Notes: generated from the letters alone by a model not told the origin. A stretch of 64,000 bases of DNA from Asterochloris sp. CNOR1 (GCA_963969365.1 OZ017765.1:151391-215390); one strand, 5' to 3'. Positions 27,452 through 41,395 are shown, counted from the stretch's first letter. A program made the numbers and translations.

Positions 27452-27700
27452 ATGGCAACAAACAGCAACCGAGCATCAGTAGAAAAGAAGGACAAAAAGA
27501 AAGATGCAAAAACTAGTAAAGGAACTCCATTAGGTACTTTATTAAAGCCATTAAATTCCGAATATGGTAAAGTTGCTCCTGGTTGGGGAACAACAGTGTT
27601 AATGGGAGTTTTTATGGCACTATTTGCAGTTTTCTTAGTGATTATCTTAGAAATTTACAACAGTTCTGTTCTTCTAGATGAGGTTAAACCTGTTTTTTAA
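27452..27700 (+). CDS. psbH: Photosystem II phosphoprotein PsbH
   Basis: An 82-residue subunit next to CP47. The conserved core [21 protein letters not shown] is followed by one membrane helix and the tail [13 protein letters not shown] chose the ATG at 27452 (MATNSN) because it gives family length; an in-frame ATG at 27413 would add 13 residues. A 7-bp hairpin begins 9 nt after the stop. Confidence 0.94.
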   Translation: MATNSNRASVEKKDKKKDAKTSKGTPLGTLLKPLNSEYGKVAPGWGTTVLMGVFMALFAVFLVIILEIYNSSVLLDEVKPVF

Positions 27701-27708
27701 ACTTCAAC

Positions 27709-27725
27709 CAACTTTGTTAAAGTTG
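27709..27725 (+). terminator. 3' hairpin of psbH
   Basis: caacttt-gtt-aaagttg, a 7-bp stem with a 3-nt loop starting 9 nt after the psbH stop codon. Probably protects the 3' end of the transcript. Confidence 0.55.
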
Positions 27726-29405
27726 ACTTCTACGTACTGGTGTAGCTAATGGATAGGTCTACCTGCTTGATTGGCACAAGAAGCAAAGGGTACAAAACTT
27801 GTTGCTCTGTTTCACGCCGAAAGGTGTACGGCACTCGCTTCTTGTGCCAATCAAGCAGGTAGACCTATCCTTGGGATATAGCAACACGTGTGCTTTTTTA
27901 AACCGCAGGTAAATCGCTTGGTATCAAGCGATCACAAAGAATCAAAAGAAAAGAAACTTTAACCAATCGATTGCGCCGAAGATAGGACGTGCTCGTAGCC
28001 AAAGGCAACAGTACGAGTCACGTCCTATCTTCGATCAAGGAATGGTTACACTTGCTGAAAACCGTAGGTGGACCCAACATTACGACTGAAGCACGTCCTA
28101 CCAAGTTTTGTTTTATTACCAGCTTGCTTTGTAAAACATAGTGATGGTTTACTATAACGGAGTGGCTTGTAAGTGTATATTATTAAGTATTAAACAAGGT
28201 AATACTTGTGCATAGCGAGACTCAAGGTAGATGCACGAGGTGCACGTGAAAGTAGAAAAACCTCTACCCTGAGAGTGTTACAAAGCAAGTGTTGCTTGTT
28301 TTTTACGTTTTGTTGTGTTAAAAGCACCAAAACTATAACTGCGTTGGTTGGTTTCTAGAAAGATGCCCGTATTCAAACAGAATTCTTAGTGATGTAATTC
28401 AAGTCTGTTTTTTGGCATCTCTTACATACTACTTGCTGTTAAGAACAGATTACAACATATGCAAAAGTAAGAGTTCGAGTCGACGTGCTTTGTTCCACCT
28501 CTACTCCTACATCCTGCCTATAGCACGAAAGGTTACAAGGATGTTGTTAGGCAACCCGTCGCCTTTGTGCAAAGTAAACGGATGAAAAGTGAATTTAATC
28601 GGTTTTGCTTATGTCTTGCTTTGCACTTGTGTGGTAATCTATCTTAGATATGTTACTTCGCAAACCACATTAGTGTGACTTTGGGTTGTAATTGGTTACA
28701 TCTCGTAAAACGTAATACTAACTTGGTTCGTGAAGCAATCTCTTACACGCCAAACAAAACAACAAGTAAAACCAACCTGTTTTTTCACAACAAATGTGTT
28801 TTAATCAAAAGGTTCTACTCAATTACACTTTGCTCTTGGAACCAAAAGTAACACGACCCAAGGTAGAAATGCCCCTGGCTTCAGACGGGAAACACGTGTT
28901 AGTTTTCTTTGGGGTCAGCTGTTACTTGTGTTGCCTTCGGCTACAATACCTTTACATACGAAAAAAACAACCTCCTTTTATCTTGGGTCTTAGTACGCCA
29001 CATATTGGTACTTGCTTTGCACTTGTAGCCGAAGGCAACACTTGCTTCGCACTTGCTTTGCTCCATGTTTTTACCCGTACGGCTCTACAAGAAATACGCC
29101 TTGTAACAAAGTATCAGCCGTTCGGTAGTAAGGTTGCCTCTTTTGTTTGAAGCCAAAGACAACACGGTAATAGCTAAATCTACCCACGCAAGCATTTTTT
29201 TTTGGACAATCACTGTTTTCCGTGCAAAACATCCTGTATTATCAGAGCTTGCCTTTGTATGCGTACCAACAACCAACACATGTGCTTTTTTTAAAGGAAC
29301 GCAACCTTGTGCTTGCAAAGCACGTGTTACCGGCCGAAAGAAGGGTACGACGTTGAAAAAAACGATTTTTATTAATTAACAGACTTTTTAGGAGATTTTG
29401 CTTTT
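27726..29405. repeat. 1.7-kb psbH-clpP spacer
   Basis: Holds a 34-bp inverted repeat (27751-27870), an inverted R1 near 28025 and several R2 copies (28935, 29025). No gene recognised. AGGAG about 14 nt before clpP. Confidence 0.55.
27751..27870. repeat. Perfect 34-bp inverted repeat
   Basis: Arms 27751-27784 and 27837-27870 are exact reverse complements (start ggataggtctacctgcttg) around a 52-nt loop. It is the longest perfect inverted repeat seen in the window and lies about 50 nt after psbH. Confidence 0.92.
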
Positions 29406-30005
29406 ATGCCGATAGGTGTTCCACATGTGCCATTTCAGTTACCGAATGAGGAGACAGAACAATGGGTTGATCTTTACAATCGACTTTTTAGGGAAAGGCT
29501 TTTGTTTTTATGTCAAAATTTAGACGATGAACTAGCTAATCAATTAATAGGTATTATGTTGTATGTAAGTGCTGAGGAGAGTTCGAAAGAGATTTTTATT
29601 TATATAAACTCAGCTGGTGGTTCAGTGCTTTGTGGAATTGGTGTTTATGACGCAATGAATTATGTGAAAGCAGATGTAACGACAATTTGTGTAGGTACAG
29701 CGGCATCAATGGCTTCTTGCGTTCTAGCTGGAGGAAGTCGGGGAAAAAGAATAGCGTTACCCCATTCACGCATCATGATTCATCAACCAGAAGGTGGAAG
29801 CGAAGGTCAAGCTTCCGAAGTGATTTCAGAATCCGAAGAAGTTATACGAATTAGGCGTCAAGTAGGAAAAATTTACGCAGAACGAACCGGACAACCCCTA
29901 AATCGAATTTCTAGAGATATGGACCGGGACCAGTTTATGTCAGCTCGAGAAGCTAAAGAGTACGGATTAGTTGACCAGGTGGCAATAGACAAATCGCAAT
30001 TATAG
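29406..30005 (+). CDS. clpP: ATP-dependent Clp protease proteolytic subunit
   Basis: A 199-residue serine protease subunit of the stromal Clp complex. Catalytic Ser101 is in GTAASMAS, His126 in [11 protein letters not shown], and an aspartate in the [15 protein letters not shown] segment (171-174). It has no intron or large insertion, unlike some chlorophyte clpP genes. AGGAG upstream supports the ATG at 29406. The stop is TAG. Confidence 0.97.
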   Translation: MPIGVPHVPFQLPNEETEQWVDLYNRLFRERLLFLCQNLDDELANQLIGIMLYVSAEESSKEIFIYINSAGGSVLCGIGVYDAMNYVKADVTTICVGTAASMASCVLAGGSRGKRIALPHSRIMIHQPEGGSEGQASEVISESEEVIRIRRQVGKIYAERTGQPLNRISRDMDRDQFMSAREAKEYGLVDQVAIDKSQL

Positions 30006-32392
30006 TGCTACCGCCTTGTACCCTTCCTGCCATAGGCAAAACTTGCTTCGCACACAAGCAAGATCGACACAATTTTAGTTACTTTACCTTCCTTTGGCTA
30101 CAAGGCGGTGACCATTGTGTTACGCCCTACTTGTTGGTACGTGTTGGTACGTGTTGCTACGTGTTGCTGGAGCAAAGATAATGAATAGGTCTACGAGCTT
30201 CCTTCGGTGCACATCAGAAGCAAAGGGTACTCGTTTTGTGCCCTTTGTGCTCTCTTCGCGGCCCATCCTTGATCGAAGATAGGACGTAGCAAGACTTGCT
30301 TCGCACACGAAAGGTTATTTCTTTCGAAAAAAAAAGACAAGCAATACAAGTCAACTATAACGAGCCGTTGTATCTTGTTTTGCGCCTTGTTGCTTGATAT
30401 TCCGCTTTAGAACGCTTTATATGTTTTCCAAGCTTTGTCTAGAACAAGCCAAACATGTCTTGCTTTGCACGGGAAAGCAAGAACACCAATCGATCCGCTT
30501 ATTTGGTCCTTCTATACGAGAAAAGAGATATGCTTCTCGATTGGTTGCGTTACAAGACGTTTTGTCGGGGCAAGTAAGGGATTGAGTCGAAAGTAGGTGC
30601 AAAGCAAAAGGATAACCAAGTTACACCGGCAAAATACATGTACTCTAAAACTGGAGGTGTTGGTACGTGTGAAGGGTAGGTCTACCTACTTGCTTTGCAC
30701 AAGAAACAAAAGGTACAAAACCTCTACAAACTACTTTTAGTTACACGTCTACGAGCTCAGTATGTTCGAAACAAAACCTAGTAGTTGTGCGTAATCTTAA
30801 GCAAACTGCGTTTTTTCCTATAATAGCCACCTAAAACAAAAAAAAAGAGTTGGAAAACTAACCTTTAAAAAACACTCATTAAAGTTCTTTGAGTCACCTA
30901 CATTGCTTGATATCAGCGTCTACAAGGTGCTTTGCTCTACGTTGCGCGGCAAGAAGAAAGCTTTTGTTTAAGTTCCCTATTACTGTTGTTTCTAAAAACA
31001 CAGTGTTGTTAGTATTTGTGTGAGTACATTCGTGGCTTAATCTTATTAACTTTTCTAAGTAATGGTTGAAGTAGAGAAGCTCTTAAACGAGTTGATCTAA
31101 GTGGCCTGTTACGCCTTGAACTTTAAAGTTGAAATTGCTTATCCCAATTTCTCGATCAACCGTTTGTTATTGGGCCCAAACGTGTAGTTGTTGTTTTAAT
31201 GTTCTTAGTTACTATTTGGTGTTTATTTAGCAGAATTATCACATCTTACGGTTAATTAAGTGGACAAGTTTGGCACTTGCTGGTAAAAAAAAGACGTACT
31301 GCTTTTTCCTAAGGAAGACGTGATACAAAGCAAGATCTTCGGTTAGTGGTAGTGTTTTGCTCTAAACAAAGTACTTATCGCATTGCATGTGGTAGTCCAA
31401 AAAAATAACCCTCGCTATGTTAGTATTTTGTAAGGTAATCTTACCGTTCAGCCTAGGAGCTGATTTGTCAATGCACGCTATCCACTCGATTTGTTCGACC
31501 TACAACTAACGATAAAATGTTGATTTTACCTTAGAGTAACCTTTAAGTAGCCATTGTGAAGGCGTAATGCAATACACTTTGTAGTAAACCTGTTTTGGGT
31601 TTCTCTGTGTTGCTTGGCAATCTTGCAAATCAGTAAAAGCAAAACATCTTGTCCTACGAGTGACCTTTGATTACACGTTGACCTAACACAAAGATCATTT
31701 GTTCCTTGTTTTTGTTTTCTTCCGTAGAAAAGGATCACGTGTTTCTTGGCATAACCTTCTTGTACCCTACGTGCTGCCTTTGCGTAACTTTGCTACGCAC
31801 GCAAAATGTTTTTAAGCAAAGCATATAAAATCAATACCTCTTCTTATTGCTTTGCATGTAAGGGTAGCAATTCGTGTTGCTAAATGGTACAAGACGTAGG
31901 ACAATACATATAAACAGTTTTGCTAGTTGTAAGCCATGATAAAATCGAAGTTATACTCTTGACATATTTAATAAGTCAAAGTTATTATTAAAGAAATGGT
32001 ATTATTAAATTAGATTTTATCAAACAAATATATTGTTTTGCACAACTTACCCTGCAGACACAAGCAGTACAACTGTAGTTAACCGATTGCGCGTCAACCC
32101 AAGGAAGTGGCAAGTGTTGTTGTCTTACCTATTGTCTAGGAAGAGTACAAGTTTTGCTTGGCACGAATGATTACACGTTCAACACTTGGTGCTTGCTTGC
32201 CAATACCTTTGGTTGACGCGAAGTATAACGTCTTGTATCGTTGATGCAAGGCACTTGCTTTGCACTTACACGATTACTTGCGTGCCAAGCAAGTACTTTG
32301 CATCAAAGTAACAACGCAAAACAAGACAAAGAGCACAAGTTAAAACCGGGCAGAGTGTGTGATCGTAAAAGTTGTAATTTTATTTTTGGAAA
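30006..32392. repeat. 2.4-kb clpP-rbcL spacer
   Basis: R6 near 30203, R1 near 30268, an R4-linked cctaaggaagacgtgatac at 31305. 30980-31260 is repeat-poor and shows short open frames on both strands, none long enough to call. A strong promoter lies at 31959. The rbcL leader after it, about 400 nt, again contains repeats. Confidence 0.55.
31959..31988 (+). promoter_or_regulatory. rbcL promoter, TTGACA-18-TATTAT
   Basis: A perfect -35 TTGACA (31959-31964) and -10 TATTAT (31983-31988), 18 nt apart, within a 71-bp segment (31935-32005) repeated upstream of the ORF at 47896-48480. The next plus-strand gene is rbcL, whose leader would be about 400 nt. Confidence 0.65.
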
Positions 32393-33820
32393 ATGGCTCC
32401 ACAAACTGAAACAAAAACAGGTTCTGGCTTTAAAGCAGGTGTAAAAGAGTATAAATTAACTTACTATACTCCAGATTATCAGGTAAAAGAGACTGATATT
32501 CTTGCAGCTTTCCGTATGACTCCTCAAGCGGGTGTTCCTGTAGAGGAAGCTGGCGCAGCAGTTGCTGCAGAATCTTCGACCGGTACTTGGACTACTGTAT
32601 GGACTGATGGTTTAACTAGTCTAGATCGTTACAAAGGTCGTTGTTATGATATTGAACCTGTTGCAGGTGAAGAGAACCAACATATTGCTTACATTGCTTA
32701 CCCTTTAGATCTTTTTGAAGAAGGTTCTGTTACAAACCTGTTTACTTCTATTGTTGGTAACGTTTTTGGGTTTAAAGCTCTGCGTGCACTGCGTTTAGAA
32801 GACCTTCGAATTCCGCCAGCTTATGTAAAAACATTCCAAGGACCTCCTCACGGTATCCAAGTAGAGCGTGACAAACTAAACAAATACGGCCGTTCTCTTT
32901 TAGGTTGTACAATTAAACCAAAATTAGGCCTTTCTGCGAAAAACTATGGTCGTGCAGTTTACGAATGTTTACGTGGTGGTTTAGATTTTACTAAAGACGA
33001 CGAGAACGTAAACTCTCAGCCTTTTATGCGTTGGAGAGACCGTTTCTTATTCGTTGCAGAAGCGATCTATAAGTCTCAAGCAGAGACGGGTGAAATCAAA
33101 GGACATTACCTAAACGCAACTGCTGGTACTTGTGAAGAGATGCTTAAACGTGCAGAATCAGCTCGAGACTTTGGTGTTCCAATCGTTATGCACGACTACT
33201 TGACTGGTGGTTTTACTGCAAACACTAGTTTAGCACACTACTGTCGTGACAACGGTTTGTTGCTTCACATTCACAGAGCTATGCACGCTGTTATTGACCG
33301 TCAAAGAAACCACGGTATGCACTTCCGTGTTCTAGCGAAAGCTTTACGTCTGTCTGGTGGTGACCACCTTCACTCAGGTACTGTTGTAGGTAAACTAGAA
33401 GGTGAGCGTGAAGTAACATTAGGGTTTGTTGATTTGATGCGTGACGACTATATCGAAAAAGACCGTAGTCGTGGTGTTTATTTCACTCAAGACTGGGTTT
33501 CTCTTCCAGGAGTAATGCCAGTTGCTTCTGGTGGTATCCACGTTTGGCACATGCCTGCTCTAGTAGAAATCTTTGGAGATGATGCTTGTCTTCAATTCGG
33601 TGGTGGTACGTTAGGCCACCCTTGGGGTAATGCTCCAGGTGCAGCTGCAAACCGTGTAGCGCTTGAAGCTTGTATTCAAGCCCGAAACGAAGGTCGTGAC
33701 CTAGCTCGCGAAGGTGGTAACGTTATCAGAGCTGCTTGCAAGTGGAGTCCTGAACTTGCTGCTGCTTGTGAAGTTTGGAAAGAGATCAAATTTGAATTTG
33801 ATACTGTTGACGTTCTTTAA
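32393..33820 (+). CDS. rbcL: Rubisco large subunit
   Basis: A 475-residue form IB large subunit of the CO2-fixing enzyme. Active-site segments are intact: [11 protein letters not shown] (Lys175), [10 protein letters not shown] (carbamylated Lys201), [17 protein letters not shown] and the C-terminal EIKFEF. The ATG at 32393 gives [18 protein letters not shown]. Codon use is clearly optimised: regular ggt, cgt and tac. A 16-copy tandem array begins 65 nt after the stop. Confidence 0.99.
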   Translation: MAPQTETKTGSGFKAGVKEYKLTYYTPDYQVKETDILAAFRMTPQAGVPVEEAGAAVAAESSTGTWTTVWTDGLTSLDRYKGRCYDIEPVAGEENQHIAYIAYPLDLFEEGSVTNLFTSIVGNVFGFKALRALRLEDLRIPPAYVKTFQGPPHGIQVERDKLNKYGRSLLGCTIKPKLGLSAKNYGRAVYECLRGGLDFTKDDENVNSQPFMRWRDRFLFVAEAIYKSQAETGEIKGHYLNATAGTCEEMLKRAESARDFGVPIVMHDYLTGGFTANTSLAHYCRDNGLLLHIHRAMHAVIDRQRNHGMHFRVLAKALRLSGGDHLHSGTVVGKLEGEREVTLGFVDLMRDDYIEKDRSRGVYFTQDWVSLPGVMPVASGGIHVWHMPALVEIFGDDACLQFGGGTLGHPWGNAPGAAANRVALEACIQARNEGRDLAREGGNVIRAACKWSPELAAACEVWKEIKFEFDTVDVL

Positions 33821-34156
33821 TCCTTTAATTGGTCTTCCCTTATCAGTCGGAGAATTGTTTTCCGTCAATCAATTGTACCATTCCTAGACCGTAGGTAGAC
33901 CGTAGGTAGACCGTAGGTAGACCGTAGGTAGACCGTAGGTAGACCGTAGGTAGACCGTAGGTAGACCGTAGGTAGACCGTAGGTAGACCGTAGGTAGACC
34001 GTAGGTAGACCGTAGGTAGACCGTAGGTAGACCGTAGGTAGACCGTAGGTAGACCGTAGGTAGGGCGTCTATCCGTCCTACCTACAATCTAGAAAAAGTA
34101 CAATCAGAATCACGTGTTTTGCTTTATTTACCAACACTTTCATATATCTATTTTTT
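33821..34156. repeat. rbcL downstream spacer
   Basis: A short unique 3' region, then the 11-bp tandem array at 33886-34062, then AT-rich sequence leading to the unrecognised ORFs. No strong 3' hairpin seen directly after rbcL. Confidence 0.6.
33886..34062 (+). repeat. Tandem array, 11-bp unit agaccgtaggt, about 16 copies
   Basis: 177 bp of virtually identical agaccgtaggt units, running straight into gggcgtctatccgtcctacc. It shares the accgtaggt core with the array at 62506. Confidence 0.95.
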
Positions 34157-34351
34157 ATGCTCGAGTTTTGGAAAATACAATTGACAATTAGCGCAGCTGC
34201 GGTCGCGTGCACAAAATTTATTGAAGCTTTTTATGCTAGTGCTAACAAGCAAAATGAAAAACAAGAAATAACCGTAAGGTTGTATCAAACCTCGATCATG
34301 AAAGATCGTTCGTTCATCAGTGAAATGGTTAAATGTGAATCAAATTGCTGA
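34157..34351 (+). CDS. Unrecognised ORF, 64 residues, overlaps next ORF
   Basis: Starts at ATG 34157 (MLEFWKIQL) with a hydrophobic N-terminal stretch (IQLTISAAAVACTKF) then polar sequence. It overlaps the following frame by 32 nt. Near its end it reads ISEMVK, and the next frame continues KWLNVNQIADVL, so the two could be one gene with a frameshift, or be joined by frameshifting. No family recognised. The sequence is repeat-free, unlike the spacers around it. Confidence 0.4.
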   Translation: MLEFWKIQLTISAAAVACTKFIEAFYASANKQNEKQEITVRLYQTSIMKDRSFISEMVKCESNC

Positions 34352-34940
34352 TGTTTTAACTCAAGAAGAATGTGCTTTAATGGACAAAAAAGGTAGGTTT
34401 TGTTTTGAAGCACAAGTACAGCAGTCTATACTTCTTTTTGGAAAGAAGTTTGTTAAAACACATATACTCGGTTTTAAAGAGGGTAAAAAGAGAGCCAATT
34501 TTTTTGAACAAAATGGCCCGTTAGTTTTGGACGTTCCGAGGAACGTCTTTAAGAGTCATAGTCTTGTAATAGTAGGTGGAACAGGAAAGTGCGAAGTTTA
34601 TACCACAGCGACCAACCACCCCGAGATGGAGCCATATCGACTTGGTGAAAAACCTCATATCTATGATACCTACAAAAAACACATTACTGACTTTGTAGGC
34701 TGTAAATCAAATTGGGCATCCATCTCTACAGCACAAATGCGTTGGATTTATAGGAACAAATACAAGCAAAAACAAGAAGCCCAGCAAATTGAAAACTTAG
34801 AAAACCACGTACAAGATCAACTTAAAAATGAGCGACAATTACAATTTATACGGACAGAACCACCGATTTTTCCTAACAAGTATGACGCAGCAGGACGTAA
34901 CGTCCAATACGGGTCGATTGGGATTGGATTGGTCGCTTGA
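34320..34940 (+). CDS. Unrecognised ORF, 206 residues
   Basis: Opens after a TGA at 34299; the only available start is GTG at 34320. The protein is soluble-looking and mixed-charge, with FFEQNGPLVLDVPRN, SLVIVGGTGKCEVY and a glutamine-rich helical stretch (KYKQKQEAQQIENLENHVQD). It ends in TGA, the only candidate gene here to do so. A 13-bp hairpin follows at 35009. Coding looks real: long, repeat-free and between rbcL and trnfM. I do not recognise a function; phage or plasmid origin is possible. Confidence 0.5.
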   Translation: MKWLNVNQIADVLTQEECALMDKKGRFCFEAQVQQSILLFGKKFVKTHILGFKEGKKRANFFEQNGPLVLDVPRNVFKSHSLVIVGGTGKCEVYTTATNHPEMEPYRLGEKPHIYDTYKKHITDFVGCKSNWASISTAQMRWIYRNKYKQKQEAQQIENLENHVQDQLKNERQLQFIRTEPPIFPNKYDAAGRNVQYGSIGIGLVA

Positions 34941-35008
34941 TTTTTTACTTTTGCCTGCATATTGCGGCTAAACGAGGAGACTAGAAAAGAAAAAAAAGCT
35001 AATTCTTA

Positions 35009-35041
35009 TTGGTTTGCGTGACAGTGTATCACGCAAACCAA
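35009..35041. terminator. 13-bp hairpin between orf206 and trnfM
   Basis: ttggtttgcgtga and tcacgcaaaccaa form a perfect 13-bp stem with a 7-nt loop. It sits between convergent genes and could end transcripts from both sides. Confidence 0.65.
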
Positions 35042-35053
35042 GCGTTGGTCTAA

Positions 35054-35127
35054 TGGCGGGAGTAGGATTTGAACCTACGACCTCAAGATTATGAGCCTTG
35101 CGAGCTACCAGACTGCTCTATCCCGCG
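35054..35127 (-). tRNA. trnfM(cau): Initiator tRNA-fMet (CAU)
   Basis: 74 nt. The minus strand begins cgcgggatagagcag, the plastid initiator signature. The anticodon loop ctcataa gives CAT. The first base C faces C72, so the top pair is unpaired as needed for formylation. It lies downstream of the 23S rRNA on the same strand. Confidence 0.93.
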
Positions 35128-35223
35128 CTTAACACACAATTAATTTCTTAACCGCAAAACGTACTATCTTTGCTTACTTGACTGGTGTTCTAAGGTTTAA
35201 GTTGAACATTTTTTGTTGTTTTA

Positions 35224-35254
35224 AACCGGTAGCGAATAGATTTAGCTACCGGTT
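35224..35254 (-). other. Hairpin downstream of 23S rRNA
   Basis: aaccggtagc and gctaccggtt form a 10-bp perfect stem with an 11-nt loop, in the 247-nt gap between the 23S gene and trnfM. Likely RNA processing or termination. No 5S gene is seen in this gap. Confidence 0.5.
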
Positions 35255-35327
35255 GAAGACAACTTACAACAAAAGCTCTTTACTAACAAAACGTAAAAAA
35301 ACTGCTTCAAGTGTTGTTTGTAAGTAT

Positions 35328-35359
35328 ACCTGTTTAGCAAATTACCTTGCCAAACAGGT
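35328..35359 (-). other. Hairpin at the 23S rRNA 3' end
   Basis: acctgttt and aaacaggt form an 8-bp outer stem, with a possible inner gc pair of bases, starting about 15 nt beyond the predicted rRNA 3' end. Probably a processing stem. Confidence 0.5.
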
Positions 35360-35374
35360 TACAAACTTGTGTAT

Positions 35375-38973
<3,599 letters not shown>

Positions 38974-39013
38974 TAAATTGTTTGTGGTATGAAACAAATA
39001 GTTGTTAAAGTGT

Positions 39014-39037
39014 AAAACCTTTAATTAGAAAGGTTTT
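39014..39037 (-). other. Hairpin just upstream of 23S rRNA
   Basis: aaaaccttt and aaaggtttt form a 9-bp stem with a 6-nt loop about 40 nt before the rRNA 5' end. A candidate precursor-processing stem. Confidence 0.4.
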
Positions 39038-39228
39038 AAATGTAACAGTTTTTGATTCCTGCCGACTCCTAATATACCTTGTTTGTTGTTTACTGTCAAG
39101 TTGCCCCGCCTCTCTTTGTAATGTACCGATTGTGCAAATCAGCCAAACAAGCAAAACGTTAAATTGCCCTTACAAACACGTGTCGCGTCCTACCTACTTG
39201 TAGACAACCGATTGCGCGTCCTACCTAC

Positions 39229-39308
39229 GGTTCTACGGTTCTACGGTTCTACGGTTCTACGGTTCTACGGTTCTACGGTTCTACGGTTCTACGGTTCTAC
39301 GGTTCTAC
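39229..39308 (+). repeat. Tandem array, 8-bp unit ggttctac, ten copies
   Basis: Ten perfect copies. The unit is the reverse complement of gtagaacc, the core of the array at 62506, and it appears in degenerate form at 6354 and 60507. Confidence 0.95.
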
Positions 39309-39891
39309 GGTAGATAGGACGAAGGGTACAACAAGAAGCATCTGCTTGTAGCCAAAGGCAACGCTACAAGTTACGTTCTACGTGTTGCCGTCTTATCTAC
39401 TTGCAGTTGAAGGAAACACAAGGAGGGTAACACAAGGAAGGGTACAAGATTAAAAAAAACAAACAACAACACGTAAAACTTTGTATTGTACCCCTACCAT
39501 CCACGAGATAGTTTTCCATGCAAAGCATGACAAACAAACCCTGTCCATCTTCTTGTACCTTTGTGCAAAGCAATCGAGCACAACAGTAGGAGCGAAATAC
39601 GTTGCAAAGCACGTAAATTATGATTTGCAAAGCAAATAGAACGTGGACCATTGACTGAATTTAGAAGAAAGGCATTACTTGATCCTATTACTTGCTTTCC
39701 ACAAAGTGTTTTTTTTGGAGCCATTGCGCCAACGTGTAACCATTCCTTGATCGAAGATAGGACGTGACTCGTACTGTTGCCTTTGGCTATAAGCATTAAG
39801 GGTACGCACGAGAACACAACCAATTATCTTTTACTTTTTCTAAAACACACCATTGAGCCTTCTACTTAAAATGACATGCAAAACATACGCC

Positions 39892-40140
39892 TTATTCTGT
39901 AAAATTGGTTACCCCGCTCCCTAAAGAAGTCTGTTTATTGTTAGTAATAAACGTATCTTGCGTTGGCTGTTTAGAATCAAAACCCATAGTAGTTTTTTGT
40001 GGTATTTTGTTCAAAAACTTTTTCTTTTCTTCTTTTCCTTTTGTGATAGCTATCTTTTTTTGATTTAAAATACCTTTTTTCCAATTAGCTTTTCGAATGT
40101 TACTTTTAGATTTAGATTGACGTTTTTTTGGAACTGGCAT
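39892..40140 (-). CDS. rpl32: Ribosomal protein bL32
   Basis: Large-subunit protein. The N-terminal signature MPVPKKRQSKSKSNIRKANWKK is clear. At 82 residues it is longer than the usual 55-65; the extra C-terminal part (from about residue 53, GFDSKQPTQDT) is polar and unlike the family. ATG at 40140, TAA stop. Confidence 0.93.
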   Translation of the reverse strand: MPVPKKRQSKSKSNIRKANWKKGILNQKKIAITKGKEEKKKFLNKIPQKTTMGFDSKQPTQDTFITNNKQTSLGSGVTNFTE

Positions 40141-40615
40141 ACGTTAAAATCAAGTCTTTAATGTTTTTTATATAACTCCAATTAAAAATTTAACTGGATG
40201 TGTTGCTTTGCGCGTAGCAAGAGTAACCAAAGGCAACACGTAGGGTACAATTGCTTTGTTTTATCTGGTTTTTTTAAGCTTTCGTTTGTAACCAGTCTAT
40301 ACTTTAAATCCGTACACCTAAACCACGTGTTGGTACCTTTGATCGCGTAGCAAAAGGTACAAATGCATGTGTTTGCTCAACATGGCCTTTGGTTGTCTTT
40401 TATAGTTTCATTCTGCGGTTGATTTGGTGTAAGGCCAGCAAAAACAAACAAATTGAATCCAAGGTAAGAATTAAGTGGTATAGAGGCAATCACAACGTAA
40501 CAATAGATTTTAGCTGTAAAAAAAAGATGCCAAGTAACAAACCACGAAAAGTAGATACAATTGTTATGCATAGCAATTGTTATTTAAACTGGAAGTTTAC
40601 AAATTGTCAAATTAA
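40141..40615. repeat. rpl32-trnL spacer
   Basis: R2-like near 40225, then a repeat-poor stretch 40400-40610 with a short plus-strand frame (from 40389) that I do not consider coding. No gene recognised. Confidence 0.45.
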
Positions 40616-40697
40616 TGCCTTCGGTCGGACTCGAACCGACACGCCGTAAAGCACCGGTTCCTAAAACCGGCATGTCTACCAATTTCATCACGAAGGC
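40616..40697 (-). tRNA. trnL(uag): tRNA-Leu (UAG)
   Basis: An 82-nt class II tRNA. The acceptor gccttcg pairs with cgaaggc. The anticodon loop tttagga gives TAG. Long variable arm, T arm gtcggttcgagtccgac. It reads CUN leucine codons. Confidence 0.95.
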
Positions 40698-41185
40698 TTT
40701 TTTGTGATTATAAAGATTTTGCTTGTTGTTGTCAATAATTCGCTAAATCGATATGAATTTGCGTTTGATTACGATACAGCTTTCTTGCTTGTGTTGTTGC
40801 CTATGGCACAAAAGGTTACAAGAAAAGTTACACGACCTTTGGTTACACTATTTTTTTATCTTTGAAAAGAAAATTTTAGTCACTCTTTTTTTAAGTAAAA
40901 AAATTAACAAACCCTTGTTCTTGCGAAGCACGCAATTGGTAATTAACACTAAATCTTGTTTCAAAACCTGTTTATGGCATCAAAACATTGCTTTAAACGT
41001 GGTACTTGATGGCACATTACTTGCCTTATGAGCACACGACGTCTTGTTTGTGTACAAGTAGGTAGGAAAAGCAAACGGAATATAGAAGTGATTGCTTTGC
41101 ACAAGGTGAAAACATTTTAAACGTGGTAAAAAACATCTTCACCTTGTGCTGCGTCTTGCCTGTGGCACGAAGGGTACAAGTAAAT
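40698..41185. repeat. Spacer before the rpoC2 fragment
   Basis: Repeat-like gcctatggcacaaaaggttac near 40800 and gcctgtggcacgaagggtac near 41158; the second runs directly into the rpoC2-like fragment. No intact gene. Confidence 0.5.
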
Positions 41186-41395
41186 TCTGGTGCACGAAAA
41201 GGGTTAGTTGATACAGCGTTACGGACAGCTAACGCAGGTTATTTAACACGACGCCTTGTAGATGCATCTCATCATGTTATAGTTTCTCAGTTTGACTGTA
41301 AAACAAATCAAGGTATTTTCCTTACACCGTGGTTTGAGAACGGTAAAATTCGTCTACCCCTTGAAGCTAAATTACTAGTCTTTTTTATGTACTAA
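41186..41395 (+). pseudogene. rpoC2: Isolated fragment of rpoC2 (RNA polymerase beta'')
   Basis: About 69 codons match the conserved block near the start of plastid beta'': [20 protein letters not shown], then [13 protein letters not shown], a cysteine in [10 protein letters not shown], and [10 protein letters not shown]. It ends at TAA within 12 residues of this block. Upstream in the same frame (from 41123) the translation is a spacer repeat. No other beta'' sequence lies nearby, so this is a duplicated or fragmented piece; an intact rpoC2 may lie outside the window. It could also be one part of a split gene. Confidence 0.75.

Larger units (their letters stand above)
38974..39891. repeat. 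Spacer upstream of 23S rRNA
   Basis: Contains a 9-bp hairpin at 39014-39037, an 8-bp tandem array at 39229-39308, R2-like copies near 39345, and R1 near 39748. No 5S, tRNA or protein gene seen. Confidence 0.55.

Noticed and set aside
30985-31260. Short open frames on both strands in a repeat-poor stretch, one with a hydrophobic end (VVVVLMFLVTIWCLF)
   Set aside because: No start codon in a useful place and no match to any small photosystem or cytochrome subunit that I know.
33886-34062. Possible CRISPR array
   Set aside because: Units are directly adjacent with no unique spacers, and no cas-like gene is present; the same holds for the other tandem arrays.
35128-35374. 5S rRNA expected after the 23S gene
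   Set aside because: Only two hairpins are present; no 5S sequence is recognisable here or elsewhere in the window.
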